Position numbers and translations under genes: made by a program | The notes under the pieces: model-generated | Database searches by the model: none | What the model was told of the DNA's origin: nothing | Seen by the model: the letters and a program-made list of their open reading frames with translations, nothing else | Assembly (NCBI GenBank): GCA_013298595.1 | Contig: JAAFIG010000007.1 | Location: 1-64,000, forward strand | Direction: 5' to 3' | Length of the DNA: 64,000 bases | Source: Deinococcales bacterium | GTDB taxonomy: Bacteria > Deinococcota > Deinococci > Deinococcales > JAAFIG01 | Shown here: in pieces, positions 18,701 to 25,791 of the stretch | Layout of the letters: each line of letters begins with the position of its first letter | Numbering within the stretch: position 1 is the stretch's first letter

Positions 18701-21700
18701 AGCGCAACGCCCACTGATTACTCAAAAATACGAGGATACCCGCGAGAAATACGTAGCTGCCGCACAACCCGCTGGTGCTGCCGCGAATAGTGTTGCTACT
18801 GCTCGAGCTGAAACGCACCGCAGCGCAAAAACCGATGAAGGCTGGCTCGAGAAAGCTGCCAGTTACACTGACTTTGGTGCAGGACCACACCCAAATGATG
18901 TCCTTGATGCAAGAGCCGATGCTGATATCCAAACAGGTAAAGCCTACGCCAGCCCAGATGGTTACACCAAAGCCGCCCTAGAAGCCTTCGAGGAATCCAA
19001 AGCAGGTATCCCACAAGATTTTGAAAACATCAAAACCGCTGCTTACGACCCACTCGAGAAAGTTCTACTTAGTACCAAAGACAACGCCATCAAAGCTTTA
19101 GAAGCCAGCGAAAGAAGCACCAAACAACAACTCGAGCAAACCCGTGCCCAAATGGAAAGTGCTATGAAAGCCCAACTCGAGGGCGTTGTGCAACAATTAA
19201 CTGGTCAGAAAACCAGTTTAGTCAGCACCATAGATGCCATTATTAAACAAAGCATTAGCGGTATTGACACACAAAGTAGCAGCCAAATTCAAGGAGTCCA
19301 AAAAGCTTTACGCAGCGCCGCTGGTGGTGTGCAAAAAAGCATTGATGTTTTAGAAACTCAAATGCGTGGTAAACGCGCACCAAAACCCGCCGTACTGAAG
19401 AAAATGCTCAGACAAATTGAAAAAAGTGTTACCAGCACAGTTCAAAAGACCTTAAACCAAACCAGTAAAAGTGTCAGTACCAGTAGCAAAGAATTTGCTA
19501 ACACTGCAAAAACCAGTGTTGCTGGTATGCGATCAACCACACAACAAGGTCTAAAAAGCGCCAAGCAAAGCGAACAACAATTGATTCAAAGCCTCACCCA
19601 ACTAGTACAGAGTGCCGCCACGGCATACACCAATTTCCAAACAAGCCACAAAACCAGCAGCACTCAAACCCAAACCCAAACAATCACCGAATTTACGCGT
19701 ATCCTCACAGGTTCAGATACCGCCTTTAAAACAGCACTAGATAGCCTAGCCGACAGCCTCGAGAAAGCTGCCAAAGGGTATGGAGAAGGATTACTTGAAC
19801 ATGCTAACAGTGCTAAATTCACAGGTATTTTACTCGAGAAAGAAGCTACTGCTGCAAAAGAAGTAGCCCCTCGCTGGAAAAGCCTCGTTAAAATCCTGTT
19901 AATCATTGTTGTGATTGTTGTTGTAGCCCTAGTCATCGGACCAGCCGTGATAGGTGCAGTCGGAGCCTTTGCCGCCAGTGCTGTTGGAGCAGGAGCACTT
20001 GCCACCGCCATTGGTGCAATTGTAGGCGGAGCAATTGTTGGAGCCTTATCAGGCGCAGTTATCCAAATGGGCAACAATGCCATTGATGGTAAAAACTTAT
20101 TAGACGGTGTAGGTCAAGCCATGATTAGCGGCGCAATTAGCGGCGCAGTAGGCGGCGGACTTGGCGCAGCCTTCGCAGGTGGTGCAAATGCCGCAGCCAT
20201 GTCCTCGAGATCGGTATTACAAGCCATTGGTACAAAAGCCAACAGTTACGCAGGCAAAATGGTACTTGACCAACTCAACGGTGTAATCAGCGGACAATTC
20301 ACCAGTTTAGTCACCACAGGAAAATTCCAAAGTTTCAGCGACATGCTCAAAGACCCCAGCACTTACATTGGCTTTGCCACCAGTGCTGCCACTACCAGAG
20401 GCGGCGGACCAACTCGAGCCAACACCAACGCAGCCGATGTCAACGCACCAAAAGTTAATGTGGATGTCAACGCACCAAAAGTTAATGTGGATGTACCAAA
20501 TGCACCTCGAGCTAATGCAGATGCACCAGTAGCCGCCAAACCCTCGAGAATTGAAGCTGTACAAAACCGTATTGAAGGTATTCAAAATAGATTTACCAAA
20601 GCTGGTGAACGTGTTGGACAAACAGCGGGTGTTCGAGTCACCGATGCTGTGGGAATCCAAGCAAAAATTCCAACCCGTGAAAATCCGAGCCTTAAACCTG
20701 GCGAACAACGAATTGTTACCAACGATGGTCAAACCCGTATCGAAATCGCTCCAGGCACCAAAGACACCGTTTCAGGCAAAACTGACCTTGAAGTACACCG
20801 TGAGACAGCAGTACAAGATATTCGCAATGGCAGAACAAGCACAAGACAAGGCGAATTAGCACTTGAAACGGCAAAACATCGTGATATGGCAGCATGGCGT
20901 TTAGAAGAAGCTGCGAAATTACCTGATGGCAGCCCCGAGAAACTACGTCTTTTAAGCGAAGCAACTGATTACATTGCTCGAGCAAATGAATACGAAAAGA
21001 TGGGGCAAGCAGCAAATCCTAAAAAAGGCAGTGGTACTGGCGAAATCAACGCTAAGAATGGTATTCATAACGAAAACTTTAAAGCCGACGCTGGTGTTGA
21101 AGTTACAAAATCTATTCAAGACCTCGAGTTACCCAACGGCAAAAAATACAAAACCATTGATGAATTGCTAGTTGATTATGATTTAACTACTGCCAATGAT
21201 GGAAATTTACAATTGCGGCAACGCTCTGTAGATATCACTGATGATAATGCCCTTCGTATTCGGTATGATGCCACTGGTAAACCAATTGCTATTGAACCCG
21301 CAAGTACTAAACCCGTTAAGCGTGCTACACACCATACAGATTCTGATTTAACATTGACTGGAGATAAGGCTGTTGACACAAACCAAGCACCTTATCGTGA
21401 CCAAACAAGTGCTGAACGTAGCAATGTCTCATCAGGAAAGCAAAACGAAGACTATAATAAAGGTCGTAGTCGTAAAGCCCAAGAAAAAGCAACAGCCGAG
21501 AAAACGGGTGGCGAAAATTACACAGATACTCCCGAATGGAAACAAGCTCATGCTGGCATGATCGAACAAACTCGTTTAATTGGCGAAGAAGCAGCCCATG
21601 CGTTCATTAAGGGGCATTTTGGTGAACAAGCCGAATTGGTTTATGGCGGACCTAATAAAGGCTCGAGCAGTGGTGATTTTGACCAAGTTTGGAAAGTCAC

Positions 21701-22754
21701 TAAAGCTGATGGCAGCATCGAATATATTGTAGTAGAAGCAAAAGGTGGTTCAGCACAATTAGGCTCAAGAGAAGCAGGTAATCCAGATTATCGTTTCCAA
21801 CAAGGTACTCCTGAATATTTTGAATCTGTTCGCAACAATATGAGTAGAAACAAAAAAGATGGTCTTGCACAGCGTACTGGTGATGATTTACAAGTTGCTA
21901 TGCAAAATGGTCAAGTACGTTACTTGCATGTCGAAACACCCATTGTTAAAGACGCATCTGGTCAAGCGGTCATTGGTAAAACCAGTGTACGAGAATTTGA
22001 TCTTTCGATTAGACCAACTGTAGATGCAACCACAACATCGAATACAGCTCCTGTAGTCAGACCAACTACCGAACCTGGCACGACCGCACCCAAACCAGCT
22101 ACGAACCCTGTTACTACAAGCAACTCAATACACCCAAACACCAAAACATTAGTCGAAACCAACCCTGAACAAGTCACCCGTTTACAAGAATATGTCAAAG
22201 ACCCTCTTGAATTAGAAAGTTGGCTATCTATACCAGGGGTAAAACCAGATGTCCTCGAGCGTATTTTTACACTTTGCCAAGATCATGATGTCTCTTTTGA
22301 ACAATTCAAAGATATATGGGCTTTTAACAAACCCACACCCGAACAATTAGCAGATCGTTCATTCAAATGGCCCATCAACGACGGTGCACTTGGCGAAGTG
22401 CAACGTACTGAAATTGCTAGTGGTACGCTGATTGACCGTTATGGTGCAACAAGAGGTTCTTTTGTATCCCCTGCTGGTTATGCCAACGCAACAACAAAAA
22501 CATTTGAATATACAAAATACTCACACGCTGAACGTGCATTACCAGCCGCACCTAACGAAGCCGATTATCATGTTTACTTAATTGTAAAGCCAATCACTGC
22601 TGACAAGGCAATTGCTGCACCTTGGTTTGGGGAACTAGGAGGCGCAACACAGTTCAAACTATCAGACGGCAATATCCAAAAATACTTAGATTCTGGGGAT
22701 ATTATTGAAATCCCAGTCAGTAAACTTCAAAACCCAGTTAGGACAAATGAATGA
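12723..22754 (+). CDS. Giant polymorphic toxin: two DUF4157 domains, annexin-like repeats, nuclease-like and TNT domains
   Basis: The 3343-residue protein has a modular build. Residues 1-140 are Gln/polar-rich. A first DUF4157 domain (about 281-352) carries HEVTH at 347. Annexin-like repeats with G-x-GTDE/GTNE loops begin at 457, 543, 633, 714, a degenerate one at 793, then 866, 970 and 1110. A hydrophobic stretch (about 1281-1330) precedes a second DUF4157 domain with HEVSH at 1709. Ala/Lys-rich and coiled-coil segments (1740-2370), a Gly/Ala-rich hydrophobic region (2388-2460) and a duplicated 9-residue unit (2572-2589) follow. Near 2980-3010, GDFD...EAK (E3005, K3007) looks like a PD-(D/E)xK nuclease. 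The C-terminus (about 3230-3343) fits the TNT NAD+ glycohydrolase (IDRYG at 3237, GGATQ at 3306). DUF4157 toxins are linked with contractile injection systems; none is visible here. The ATG at 12729 has better Shine-Dalgarno spacing. Confidence 0.85.
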   Translation: MPMDYVRRPIPASQQSTKTEQRKTPTHKPAPQAHIVHPIRIPTIENEQTQKPVSEQTLQRRPQTEIQRRSQPEIQRRQQHAEQSQKAVQHVEALKAGVAINRQALNAEVGSMQEAAKLRQQFGATPQAPKNTASLENSLRRPNVPLQRGQNATLAGVAEHFIAETNAMKASREPQHNIIQRIKAAGGTLVKYARATNFNAPELAAAIQRFIDPVENAAARTSVFSAIGTAPSLTLELQRALAASDENLEMQRKALQGTGDGEDSQTSIADQIAARVNGGQPLPVHIRKQLELHFNTNLSKVRIHTDGTANELSKKVNALAFTTGNHIFFQAGQYNPDSPSGFELLAHEVTHTLQQSQGQVGAGIDANPSLEAAAVQEGQKAASNKSTLEQKAQSAAPNSFADFAGFPKPLEQTAQPETTKPTATSSVQRLVAPSLQRTTSQDKIEQAVAALFKAMDGIGTDEAAIMRALSGKTAFELKAIQDTYKARYNRSLKADLEDELSGDDLSKALALLNAVGANPIRSAPAAASSAVQDAKTLRTAMAGVGTDEAAIHRVFAGKTPQQIKLIRDTYEKTYTRDLKADLEIELSGADLQKALKALSVVGARATVVPTAGQSYQINQNAIAAGQLHDAMAGVGTDEAKILRILKGKTPAQLQAIQAEYQKKYKTSLLVALRNELSGDELSQALQLLGAGDAKVTFSKEINAAADKLFKATDGHGTDETAIYDVLENKTPEQIKQIIAAYRDHYRRDLEADLRSELNADEFAVVLPALRGKGLPANRAKSALARLYDSIHWYGDDEDQIEETLAKLSPAEIQELRNLAKNNPQAKAKLDRVLSNLGGTDLAVTKALISGDKATASAARIAQAIEGLGTNEAKVYKYLQEKVDQYLETDVKPALETKFANNPAQLKLELEKARQSFLKQIQTAYKAKTGRTLTADIADDFSGAEKDQANALAKGDKAAASAARIQEAAEGWGTNEAAITAELKGKSQEERAEIMAKFAKQYGAAYKPQFTEQFIADYRAKQQKAFLDQYMAQRPNQNRQQLLPAALQAFNQKARAEAEKAFDPSDPKKMQQVILAMFNDELSGTDLVVANQNLNTGKTDDDLALQIAIEGAGTDEAAIKEILKGKSKAEIQAIGIAYKKRTGRDLQSDLFTPEWGFAELDGRDAFEAKQALEGTPVTAEDFRRQAAAREAFERSDNSTFSSFWMGFSEKLGFTSKGSQLDDTTQRVRSMFQEVRDSNGKITYTLKPEFTQEDVARVAAYQQTDTQNYIEAKTTVTEALKTGGEILVAALVTVLTEGAASPWLVAALSGIAGTATGIGIQYGMDSNAYGKSSISVDALKGALETALTAGLAKGLPISNAIEEMAVKFGDQFTKNALRKLATSVVQKSTTAAINGAGKKTIDNILNDDNWRKGAAEYFQAIFVDAGIAGVKSGLSTAATTVLKDFATTGLSKAEIKNALIAKASEKAIENSVSEAANYINNLLEGKDNQRFEDILGSILQKTLKDTVKGLGEDQIETFVLTTRFKILANVAINNSDQSTVTDIIVRQVQTLNLQNSKYEDVLKNLDQRQISALMLLVNDAKQKTKLEELEDIRERIKTNNPEGALLTPDLRDPPPATQTQQQVPVQRDRLADGMISDPSAALNLVGGTALEPMRRNSLEAHFNTDLGDIRIHQGTDANTRAKALGANAFTQANHIVLGENANLENDALLAHEVSHSLQQRDGKVEKGIDQSPELEDQATAAGTAFTQRKPRAKRTGVQAKSSSVAAPKPETRVVKPESAVSSEKPIATKAKPSSKAKKSAKPIADEPVAASKAKPASKGKQTPKTAKSPAANNAVAATQAATTQAPAAMQANIKANTLAFAPIPKLEEIDPKEQSKLLKEQDQSIATANSTLQNLRKHAKKFETHSAKLTAQIKKAATTAKTMVSQSGSQQKQQINNQMSALIAQARAKGQASIAKSNADAKAKIASLPGITNAAKQAITSNHQQTVTALKAKLEAQRPLITQKYEDTREKYVAAAQPAGAAANSVATARAETHRSAKTDEGWLEKAASYTDFGAGPHPNDVLDARADADIQTGKAYASPDGYTKAALEAFEESKAGIPQDFENIKTAAYDPLEKVLLSTKDNAIKALEASERSTKQQLEQTRAQMESAMKAQLEGVVQQLTGQKTSLVSTIDAIIKQSISGIDTQSSSQIQGVQKALRSAAGGVQKSIDVLETQMRGKRAPKPAVLKKMLRQIEKSVTSTVQKTLNQTSKSVSTSSKEFANTAKTSVAGMRSTTQQGLKSAKQSEQQLIQSLTQLVQSAATAYTNFQTSHKTSSTQTQTQTITEFTRILTGSDTAFKTALDSLADSLEKAAKGYGEGLLEHANSAKFTGILLEKEATAAKEVAPRWKSLVKILLIIVVIVVVALVIGPAVIGAVGAFAASAVGAGALATAIGAIVGGAIVGALSGAVIQMGNNAIDGKNLLDGVGQAMISGAISGAVGGGLGAAFAGGANAAAMSSRSVLQAIGTKANSYAGKMVLDQLNGVISGQFTSLVTTGKFQSFSDMLKDPSTYIGFATSAATTRGGGPTRANTNAADVNAPKVNVDVNAPKVNVDVPNAPRANADAPVAAKPSRIEAVQNRIEGIQNRFTKAGERVGQTAGVRVTDAVGIQAKIPTRENPSLKPGEQRIVTNDGQTRIEIAPGTKDTVSGKTDLEVHRETAVQDIRNGRTSTRQGELALETAKHRDMAAWRLEEAAKLPDGSPEKLRLLSEATDYIARANEYEKMGQAANPKKGSGTGEINAKNGIHNENFKADAGVEVTKSIQDLELPNGKKYKTIDELLVDYDLTTANDGNLQLRQRSVDITDDNALRIRYDATGKPIAIEPASTKPVKRATHHTDSDLTLTGDKAVDTNQAPYRDQTSAERSNVSSGKQNEDYNKGRSRKAQEKATAEKTGGENYTDTPEWKQAHAGMIEQTRLIGEEAAHAFIKGHFGEQAELVYGGPNKGSSSGDFDQVWKVTKADGSIEYIVVEAKGGSAQLGSREAGNPDYRFQQGTPEYFESVRNNMSRNKKDGLAQRTGDDLQVAMQNGQVRYLHVETPIVKDASGQAVIGKTSVREFDLSIRPTVDATTTSNTAPVVRPTTEPGTTAPKPATNPVTTSNSIHPNTKTLVETNPEQVTRLQEYVKDPLELESWLSIPGVKPDVLERIFTLCQDHDVSFEQFKDIWAFNKPTPEQLADRSFKWPINDGALGEVQRTEIASGTLIDRYGATRGSFVSPAGYANATTKTFEYTKYSHAERALPAAPNEADYHVYLIVKPITADKAIAAPWFGELGGATQFKLSDGNIQKYLDSGDIIEIPVSKLQNPVRTNE
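20436..20489 (+). repeat. 27-bp tandem duplication inside the toxin gene
   Basis: Two exact 27-bp copies encode a repeated DVNAPKVNV unit in the linker before the toxin domains, and a third, partial copy follows. It is a hinge-like, low-complexity part. Confidence 0.9.
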
Positions 22755-23980
22755 CTCGAGATACTCTGATCAATGCTTTAGATAAATTAGGTGTGTCAAG
22801 AAGTTCTTATGCTTTTGATAATGAATTGCCTGATGTTGATTTACTTGGACAAATTGGTGGTCGGTGGAGTTTATATTTTGTTGAAAGAGGCAAATTAGAT
22901 ATTGTCCAGCAATTCTCGAGCGAAGCTGCGTTATACGAATTTTACTTTGAAGATGCTGCTAAAAAACAAGTGCAGCGCATTAAATCTGAATCCTTGAGTC
23001 AAACTGATATTTTTAATTTACTCGAGCAAGCTCAGAACATTCCCAAAAAAAACACTGAGAATTGGCGTGACCAATTAATTCCTTGGCATTTTGCAGATTC
23101 AGAATTTGATGAAACAATTCAGTGGGCGCACAGGCGTGTAGAGCATACCCAAAAAATGCTCGAGCTTTATTTGAACAGAGAAAAACTGGCACAAGATACA
23201 GACCGTCTGCGTTCTTTGTCAAAAAACGCGCTCGAGGCTGCGATTGTTGGCTTTCTTGCTGAAACGCATTCTCAAAACGTTTATCAAGACCTCAATTTAA
23301 GTGCTTATGCGGGAACACAACTCTGCGGAACATTTATCCACGTTCCAGAAGGTGAAAAGTACCAAATTAATTGGCTTATGAACGGTCCACTCGAGGCAGT
23401 ACGCACACCCGTTGATGCACAGGCATTGCCCTCATATTTTCAGCAAGCCATGTATTGCGCCTTTATTTGCCGCAACATCAAGATTTTAGATCAACTTGCC
23501 CAGTTGCCACTCGAGCCTCTTGAGAACGCTACGAACAGCCCAACGCCAGCGCATTTACATTTGATGTTACAAGCTTTTCAACAATTTTGGCTTGGTCATA
23601 CTGCGATTGCTTTACAACTCAGCAACCAAGCGATTGAATCTGTGCAGAACTTGATTGGTGCTCAACAAACCCTGACTTGGCGCGAAGCCTTTTATCGTGA
23701 TGTGACAATACCTAATGCTCAATTATTCCAACTGGCTATTGCCGAAAAAACAACTAGCACAGAATTTAATGCAAAGCTCACCGAAGCCCTTTTAGCGTTT
23801 AGTCAGTGCATGAAAACCCATGAAAATTTATTTGATGATTGGAATTATTATTTTCACCTCGGAGCACTTGCTTGGGCATCTTTAGCACAAGATCGTGGAC
23901 TTGAAATTGATGTGATTTCAGATTACGTGCCAAGTTTCTTGTATCAGGGAAAGTTCGCTTCGCAAAAAGTAAATCAGTAA
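22751..23980 (+). CDS. Probable immunity protein for the TNT-type toxin
   Basis: The start codon overlaps the toxin stop (ATGA), the usual toxin-immunity layout. Residues 1-70 (LDKLGVSRSSYAF, WSLYFVERGK, FSSEAALYEFYF) resemble small proteins often encoded after TNT-domain toxins, recognisable by the W-x-x-Y-x-x-ERG motif. Residues about 100-400 form a second, mostly helical domain that may belong to an Imm49-like family; I am unsure of this. If both parts are immunity modules, the single protein could neutralise both the NAD+ glycohydrolase and the nuclease-like domain, an inference from architecture only. Cytoplasmic; no signal peptide. Confidence 0.65.
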   Translation: MTRDTLINALDKLGVSRSSYAFDNELPDVDLLGQIGGRWSLYFVERGKLDIVQQFSSEAALYEFYFEDAAKKQVQRIKSESLSQTDIFNLLEQAQNIPKKNTENWRDQLIPWHFADSEFDETIQWAHRRVEHTQKMLELYLNREKLAQDTDRLRSLSKNALEAAIVGFLAETHSQNVYQDLNLSAYAGTQLCGTFIHVPEGEKYQINWLMNGPLEAVRTPVDAQALPSYFQQAMYCAFICRNIKILDQLAQLPLEPLENATNSPTPAHLHLMLQAFQQFWLGHTAIALQLSNQAIESVQNLIGAQQTLTWREAFYRDVTIPNAQLFQLAIAEKTTSTEFNAKLTEALLAFSQCMKTHENLFDDWNYYFHLGALAWASLAQDRGLEIDVISDYVPSFLYQGKFASQKVNQ

Positions 23981-24051
23981 GCTGCTTGGCGTAGTCATCC
24001 GCTCAAATGGCGTATCGCTCGAGATACTGCAATCTTTGTAGACTACCTCTC

Positions 24052-25791
24052 ATGAAATTACCGATTGCAGAGTTCTGGTTATTACTGCGGCGTTATCTGA
24101 TACCGCAGGGAACTCGAGTGGCTTGGATGAGCTTATTTTTACTGCTCGGTATTGGTTTGCAAGTGCTCAATCCACAAATAGCTAGGCGTTTTGTGGATGC
24201 TACCCAAAACACTGGTGATACCAGCAATTTAACTGTTTTGGCAGTGCTTTTTATTATTGCCGCTTTGGTCTCGAGTGGGTTACGTGCTGTTGCAGCCTAT
24301 GTTTCTAACGATGTGGCTTGGCGTTCGACCAATGCACTACGTGCCGATTTAGCTGCCCATACACTCAATTTAGGCATGGATTTTCATAAGTCACGCCCAC
24401 CTGGCGAAATGATTGAACGCATCGATGGCGATGTCAATGCCTTATCGGGGTTTTTCTCGAGTTTTGTGGTCAGTTTAGGCGGCAATGCTTTACTGCTGAT
24501 TGGCGTGCTACTGGCATTAACCATTCAAGATTGGCGTTTGGGTTTAGCTTTTACTGTTTACTCGATTATTGGCGCGATTGTTTTAACACTCTCCTCGAGA
24601 TTTGCCACTGCTTGGCAAGAAGAACGCGAAAAAGCGGCTCAGTTCTACGGTTTTCTTGGTGAAGTCTTAAATGCCACCGAGGACATCCGAGGCAATGGTG
24701 CTGTTGCTTGGGTGCTGCGACGCATGCGGCTCGAGATGCGAGCTTTATTTCAGGTGCGCTTAAATGCCAATATCAAAGGAAGCATTGTTTGGGGAGCCAG
24801 TATTATTTTCTGGGTTACAGCCGACGCGTTAACCTATGGTCTTGGCTCGAGTTTTTACCGTGATGGTACACTCAGCTTAGGTGCAGTGTACATGGTCATG
24901 CACTACGCTTGGATGGTTGCTGAACCAATAGATCGTTTTCGACAACAGATGCAGGAATTGCAACGTGCCGAAGCCAGTATTGCCAGAGTCCGAGAATTGT
25001 TCGCTTTTCAACCAAGTATTGTCACTGGCGTAAAATCCCTACCAAAGCAAACAGGTGGTTTACCAGTGTATCTCGAGCACGTTTCATTTGCTTACGAAGA
25101 TAATGTGTTGGTTTTAGACAATGTCAATCTGCAACTCGAGGCAGGCAGTGTTCTGGGTTTACTTGGGCGAACAGGCAGTGGCAAAACCACTTTGGCACGT
25201 TTATTATTTCGTTTTTACGATCCACAACAAGGTAGTGTGCAAATTGCAGGGCAGGATATTCGGCACTTTGATTTAGCACAGTACCGCGCTGGTATCGCCT
25301 TGGTTACACAAGATGTGCAATTGTTCCAAGCCACTTTGCGCGATAACCTCACCTTTTTTGACACCACAATTTCGGATACGCGTTTACTCGAGGCGCTACA
25401 TTCCTTGGGTTTAGCTGATTGGTTTGCTGCTTTACCAAAAGGCTTAGATACAGCTTTAACTGCCGATTCTTTATCTTCTGGCGAAGCTCAATTGGTCGCT
25501 CTTGCTCGGACTTTTCTCCGCGATCCTAAGCTGATTATTCTTGATGAAGCCTCAGCTCGATTAGACCCCGCCACCGAACATCACTTAGAACGTGCCTTAG
25601 ATAAATTACTCGAGCATCGAACCGTTATTATTATTGCTCACCGCTTAAAAACTGTCGAACGAGCCACGCATATTCTGGTATTGCAACAAGGTAAGGTACT
25701 GGAATTTGGTCAACGCCAAGCACTGGCACGTAATCCAAACTCGAGTTTTGCTGAACTGCGTCGCGTTGGACTTGAAGAGGTACTGGTATGA
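24052..25791 (+). CDS. ABC exporter subunit A (TMD-NBD)
   Basis: A half-transporter with six-helix membrane domain (about 1-310) and C-terminal ATPase domain. The NBD has Walker A GRTGSGKTT, a non-consensus signature LSSGEAQ and Walker B LIILDEAS with the catalytic Glu. The frame opens upstream at 24007; I prefer ATG 24052, where the membrane domain begins (MKLPIAEFWLLLRRY). The next gene overlaps by ATGA, so the two form a heterodimer. The pair starts about 70 bp after the immunity gene, but the substrate is unknown. Confidence 0.88.
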   Translation: MKLPIAEFWLLLRRYLIPQGTRVAWMSLFLLLGIGLQVLNPQIARRFVDATQNTGDTSNLTVLAVLFIIAALVSSGLRAVAAYVSNDVAWRSTNALRADLAAHTLNLGMDFHKSRPPGEMIERIDGDVNALSGFFSSFVVSLGGNALLLIGVLLALTIQDWRLGLAFTVYSIIGAIVLTLSSRFATAWQEEREKAAQFYGFLGEVLNATEDIRGNGAVAWVLRRMRLEMRALFQVRLNANIKGSIVWGASIIFWVTADALTYGLGSSFYRDGTLSLGAVYMVMHYAWMVAEPIDRFRQQMQELQRAEASIARVRELFAFQPSIVTGVKSLPKQTGGLPVYLEHVSFAYEDNVLVLDNVNLQLEAGSVLGLLGRTGSGKTTLARLLFRFYDPQQGSVQIAGQDIRHFDLAQYRAGIALVTQDVQLFQATLRDNLTFFDTTISDTRLLEALHSLGLADWFAALPKGLDTALTADSLSSGEAQLVALARTFLRDPKLIILDEASARLDPATEHHLERALDKLLEHRTVIIIAHRLKTVERATHILVLQQGKVLEFGQRQALARNPNSSFAELRRVGLEEVLV

